Assembly (NCBI RefSeq): GCF_049671645.1 | Contig: NZ_JBATVG010000024.1 | Location: 124,001 to 188,000, forward strand | Direction of reading: 5' to 3' | Source of the DNA: Castellaniella sp049671645 | GTDB lineage: Bacteria > Pseudomonadota > Gammaproteobacteria > Burkholderiales > Burkholderiaceae_B | Length of the DNA: 64,000 nucleotides | Position numbers and translations under genes: made by a program | Part shown: positions 60,868 to 64,000 of the stretch, piece by piece | Layout of the letters: each line of letters opens with the position of its first letter | How positions within the stretch are numbered: position 1 is the first letter of the stretch | Notes under the pieces: generated by a model | The model's database searches: none | The model's input: the letters and a program-made list of their open reading frames with translations, nothing else | Told to the model about the DNA's origin: nothing

Positions 60868-62089
60868 GCATCGCCTCGTCCACGGTTTCGATCCAGTGCC
60901 GCACCGGGGTGTCCGTGCCGCTTTGCAAATGGCAGATGCAGCCGATGTTCGACGACACGATGGTGTCGGGCAGGGTCTCCTGGATGGCCTGCAGTTTGCG
61001 GTCCCGCAAGGATTTGGACAACACCGGCTGGGTGATGGAGTAGGTGCCGGCCGACCCGCAGCACAGATGCGCGTCGTCGAAGGCCTGCAGATCGAAGCCC
61101 AGATCCGCCAGCAGGCGTTCGGTCAGCGGACGCAGGCCCTGCCAATGCTGCAGGGTACAGGGCGGGTGAAAGGCGCTGCGGCCTGGCTCCCGGCGCATTT
61201 TCGCGCGCACGTCCGCCGCCAGCGGCGCCAGGAACTCGGCTACGTCCTTCACGTAGGGCATCAGCCGCGCGGCACGCTCGGCATAGGCCGGATCATGCTG
61301 CAGGTGATGGGCGTAGTCCTTGATCATGCCCCCGCACCCCGACGCATTGACCACCACCGCTTCGACCTGGCCGGATTCCAGCAGGGGCAGCCAGGCGTCC
61401 ACGTTCGCCCGCATCTGCTGGCGGGCGGCCTCCTGGGCATCCAGGTGGAAGTTGATGGCGCCGCAGCAGCCGGACCCCGCAGCGAAACGCGCGCCCACCC
61501 CGACAGCATCCAGCACGCGCTGCGTGGCGGCATCGATGGATGGCATCATGGCGGGCTGCACGCAGTTGCTGAGCATCAGCACCTGGCGGGCGTGGCGCTG
61601 CGCCTGGACAGGCAGGGCCCCGGCCGGCCGCGCCACGGCGATCTTGCCTTGCAGGACAGCCGGCAGGATGGGGCGGACCCAGCGGCCCAGGTGGTACAGG
61701 GGGCCGAAGGCCGGCGACAGCATCAAACGCCGCAAGGCATTGCGCAACACGCGCTGATGCCAGGGGCGCTCGACCCGCTCGCTGACCAGTTGGCGGCCGA
61801 TATCCACCAATTTCCCGTATTCCACGCCGGAAGGACACGTGGTTTCACAGTTGCGGCACGTCAGACAGCGATCCAGGTGCTGCTGGGTGACGTAGGTGGG
61901 CTGGACGCCTTCCAGCACCTGCTTGATCTGGTAGATGCGACCGCGCGGACTGTCAAGCTCGTCTCCCAGGATCTGATAGGTGGGGCAGGTCGCCAGACAA
62001 AAGCCGCAGTGAACGCAACGACGCAGGATCGCATCGGCCTCCTGGCCGATATCCGTGCCTTGCGCCCACTCGGCAAGTTGGGTTTGCAT
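60860..62089 (-). CDS. glcF: Glycolate oxidase iron-sulfur subunit
   Basis: A 409-residue protein with two [4Fe-4S] sites: RRCVHCGFCLATCPTYQIL near residue 30 and RCLTCRNCETTCPSGVEY near 80. Two CCG-type domains (GSGCCGAINFHLD and LCCGSAGTYS) follow. With GlcD and GlcE it oxidises glycolate to glyoxylate and passes electrons to the membrane. It follows glcE by 9 bp and ends inside the mnmA start. Confidence 0.94.
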   Translation of the reverse strand: MQTQLAEWAQGTDIGQEADAILRRCVHCGFCLATCPTYQILGDELDSPRGRIYQIKQVLEGVQPTYVTQQHLDRCLTCRNCETTCPSGVEYGKLVDIGRQLVSERVERPWHQRVLRNALRRLMLSPAFGPLYHLGRWVRPILPAVLQGKIAVARPAGALPVQAQRHARQVLMLSNCVQPAMMPSIDAATQRVLDAVGVGARFAAGSGCCGAINFHLDAQEAARQQMRANVDAWLPLLESGQVEAVVVNASGCGGMIKDYAHHLQHDPAYAERAARLMPYVKDVAEFLAPLAADVRAKMRREPGRSAFHPPCTLQHWQGLRPLTERLLADLGFDLQAFDDAHLCCGSAGTYSITQPVLSKSLRDRKLQAIQETLPDTIVSSNIGCICHLQSGTDTPVRHWIETVDEAMHG

Positions 62090-62098
62090 GATGAATCC

Positions 62099-63193
62099 TT
62101 AGAATTCCTGCACCAGGCGGCGCGGGTTGAAGACGCTGCTGGGATCGAATTCCTGTTTCAGCCGCCGGTGGATCTGCATCACGCCGGCCGCCAGGGGATG
62201 GAAGGTCGCCACGTCGCGGGACACCCCGCCGCGATGGTACAGGCAGGCGGAACCGCCCAAGGCCTGCACCCGGGCGCGCAAAGCCGCGCCATCCTGGTCG
62301 CCGGCCAGCCAGCGCAGGCCGCCGCCCCATTCGTGCAGCGTCGGCCCCAGGTCCAGGGCAGGGACGCGCGGCGGCAGGCTCAAGCGCCACAGGGGCCGTT
62401 GATGGAAGAAAACATGGGTCTGGTCGCGCAGGCCCAGCCAGAACGCCTGGGCCTGATCGTCGGGCAAGGCGTCGCCGCCGACGGCCTCCTGTCCCTGGCG
62501 CACAGCCGATTCATTGCCCGACAGGCGGACCAGCAAGCGCCCCGCCCCGGCTGTGTCGCCCGGCACCCAGGCCGTGGCCGACACAGGCAGCGGCCGCGCC
62601 CGCCACTGCAGGCACTGGCGCAAAGCGCCCGCCTCGTCCAATTCCAGCACCCGGGTGGCCTCGCTGCGAGGCCGGGGCACGACCTTGATGGAGATTTCCA
62701 CCAGGGCGCCCAGCACCCCCAGCGACCCGGCCAGCAGGCGGGACACGTCGTAGCCGGCCACGTTCTTCATGACCTCGCCGCCAAAGCGCAGCACATTGCC
62801 ATCGGCATTGAGCAGACGCGTCCCCAGGACGAAATCCGCCAGAGCGCCCGCTGCCATCCGGCGCGGGCCCGACAAACCGGCCGACACGCAGCCGCCCAGA
62901 GTGCCCGCAGCCCCGAAACGCGGAGGCTCGAAGGCCAGCATCTGGCCCTGCTCGGCCAGCAGCGCTTCAATCTGCGCCAGGGGTGTGCCCGCCCGGGCGG
63001 TCAGGACGAGTTCGGACGGTTCATAGCCGATCACACCGTGATAGGCGGACAGGTCAAGCCAGCCGGGCGTATCGCCGTCGGACATCGGCTCGCCATAGAA
63101 CAGGCGGGTGCCGCCCCCACGGATCATGAGGGGCCTTTTGGCGGCTCGCGCCGTGACCACCTGTTCACTCAGTTCAGACAGGACGAATTCCAT
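62099..63193 (-). CDS. glcE: Glycolate oxidase FAD-binding subunit
   Basis: A 364-residue FAD-binding protein. It has PLMIRGGGTRLFYGEP and LTARAGTPLAQIEALLAEQG, then FGAAGTLGGCVSAGLSGPRR, the PCMH-type FAD fold, and a shorter C-terminal domain than GlcD. It lies between glcD and glcF in the usual glcDEF order, 9 bp from each neighbour. Confidence 0.93.
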   Translation of the reverse strand: MEFVLSELSEQVVTARAAKRPLMIRGGGTRLFYGEPMSDGDTPGWLDLSAYHGVIGYEPSELVLTARAGTPLAQIEALLAEQGQMLAFEPPRFGAAGTLGGCVSAGLSGPRRMAAGALADFVLGTRLLNADGNVLRFGGEVMKNVAGYDVSRLLAGSLGVLGALVEISIKVVPRPRSEATRVLELDEAGALRQCLQWRARPLPVSATAWVPGDTAGAGRLLVRLSGNESAVRQGQEAVGGDALPDDQAQAFWLGLRDQTHVFFHQRPLWRLSLPPRVPALDLGPTLHEWGGGLRWLAGDQDGAALRARVQALGGSACLYHRGGVSRDVATFHPLAAGVMQIHRRLKQEFDPSSVFNPRRLVQEF

Positions 63194-63202
63194 AGGGCCA
63201 CT

Positions 63203-64000
63203 TCAGAAACGGGGAATATCGGGAAAGCGCAGCTCGCCCTGATGCACATGCATTTTTCCATATTCGGCGCATCGCACCAGCGTGGGAATCAGCTTCAGGG
63301 GATTGAGCAGGCCGTAGGGGTCGAAGGCGCGCTTGAAGGCCGAGAAGGCATCCAGTTCCTCGCGGGAAAACTGCGTGCACATCTGGTTGATCTTTTCAAG
63401 GCCCACGCCATGTTCCCCCGTGATGGTGCCGCCGACCTCGACGCAGAGTTCCAGGATGGCGGCGCCGAAGGCTTCGGCGCGCTCGACCTCGTCGGGCTGA
63501 TTGGCATCGAACAGGATCAGCGGGTGCAGATTGCCGTCCCCGGCATGGAAGACGTTCGAACAGCGCAGGCCGAATTGCGTTTCCATCTGCGCGATGGCGC
63601 CCAGCACGCGCCCCAGATGGCGGCGCGGAATGGTGCCGTCCATGCAATAGTAGTCGGGCGAAATGCGCCCGGCGGCCGGAAAGGCGTTCTTGCGTCCGGC
63701 CCAGAACTTCAGGCGCTCGGCTTCGGACTCGGACACCTGCAGGCGAGTGGCGCCGACCTCGCGCAGCAAGTGTTCGACCCGGCCGATTTCCTCGGCCACT
63801 TCGTCGGGCGTGCCATCGGATTCGCACAGCAGAATGGCCTCGGCGTCCAGGTCGTAGCCGGCCTGCACGAAAGGTTCGACCATATGCACGGATCGCTTGT
63901 CCATCAGCTCCAGCCCTGCCGGAATGATGCCGTCGGCGATCACCCGCGTGACGCCCTGCCCGGCCAGCTCGACGCTGGGAAAGCTGGCCATCACCACCCG
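63203..64000 (-). CDS. glcD: Glycolate oxidase subunit GlcD, C-terminal part (cut by the right window edge)
   Basis: Only the last 265 residues are inside the window; the full protein is about 500. The visible part is the FAD-oxidase C domain, with SNVFHAGDGNLHPLILFDAN and GGTITGEHGVGLEKINQMCT, both signatures of the GlcD/D-lactate dehydrogenase family. The end is LRFPDIPRF. Its place upstream of glcE and glcF makes the glycolate assignment firm. Confidence 0.92.
   Translation of the reverse strand, partial: RVVMASFPSVELAGQGVTRVIADGIIPAGLELMDKRSVHMVEPFVQAGYDLDAEAILLCESDGTPDEVAEEIGRVEHLLREVGATRLQVSESEAERLKFWAGRKNAFPAAGRISPDYYCMDGTIPRRHLGRVLGAIAQMETQFGLRCSNVFHAGDGNLHPLILFDANQPDEVERAEAFGAAILELCVEVGGTITGEHGVGLEKINQMCTQFSREELDAFSAFKRAFDPYGLLNPLKLIPTLVRCAEYGKMHVHQGELRFPDIPRF

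Overview
This 64-kb window is a GC-rich stretch of bacterial chromosome (roughly two thirds G+C by eye). Gene content and protein sequences fit the order Burkholderiales, most likely the family Alcaligenaceae (Bordetella, Achromobacter, Castellaniella or Pusillimonas type). The placement is inferred from familiar gene neighbourhoods (fbaA-purC-purE-purK, modABC with modE and mog, glcDEF, a LapD/LapG pair, thioesterase-scoAB) and not from any database search. There is no rRNA, CRISPR array, prophage or clear transposon. Two tRNA genes, tRNA-Arg(CCU) and tRNA-Lys(CUU), are present. The outermost genes, pyrG on the left and glcD on the right, are cut by the window edges.

Left third (1-24.8 kb). 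This part holds pyrG, two small exporters, a Tat-type dienelactone hydrolase and a MarR/MFS efflux pair. An omega-amino-acid aminotransferase diverges from a MocR regulator. A thioesterase-scoA-scoB-pepP unit diverges from ETF:ubiquinone oxidoreductase, followed by marC. The acs gene, a UMF1-type MFS transporter and prpE form a short-chain acyl-CoA block. A ThiF-like tRNA-modification gene diverges from a chaC-pdxH-flavin reductase-purU operon. A 198-bp palindromic repeat-like element lies between marC and acs.

Middle (24.3-44.4 kb). fbaA-purC-purE-purK-tsaC runs leftward. A molybdenum block follows: mog, an SDR-like gene, modE, and modABC with a ModE-type operator. Next come xerD, ybaK, tRNA-Arg, an exported creatininase paired with an exported beta-propeller protein, lapG-lapD (c-di-GMP control of adhesin proteolysis, no adhesin in view), a VOC protein, arsC, and a TetR/MFS divergent pair around a large inverted operator.

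Right third (44.4-64 kb). This is the most accessory-looking part. A CigR-like exported protein is followed by a LacI-type regulator. Two near-identical operators 115 bp apart precede a six-gene operon: a polar amino-acid-type ABC importer, a DUF1989 (urea-carboxylase-associated) protein and an amidase. This looks like an uncharacterised nitrogen-compound catabolic system. A gabD and zinc alcohol dehydrogenase pair diverges from an IclR regulator. A 41-codon signal-peptide ORF that may be a beheaded transporter gene lies just upstream of the dehydrogenase. A secreted NylB-like serine hydrolase, tRNA-Lys, purB, a GST, mnmA and glcF-glcE-glcD complete the window.
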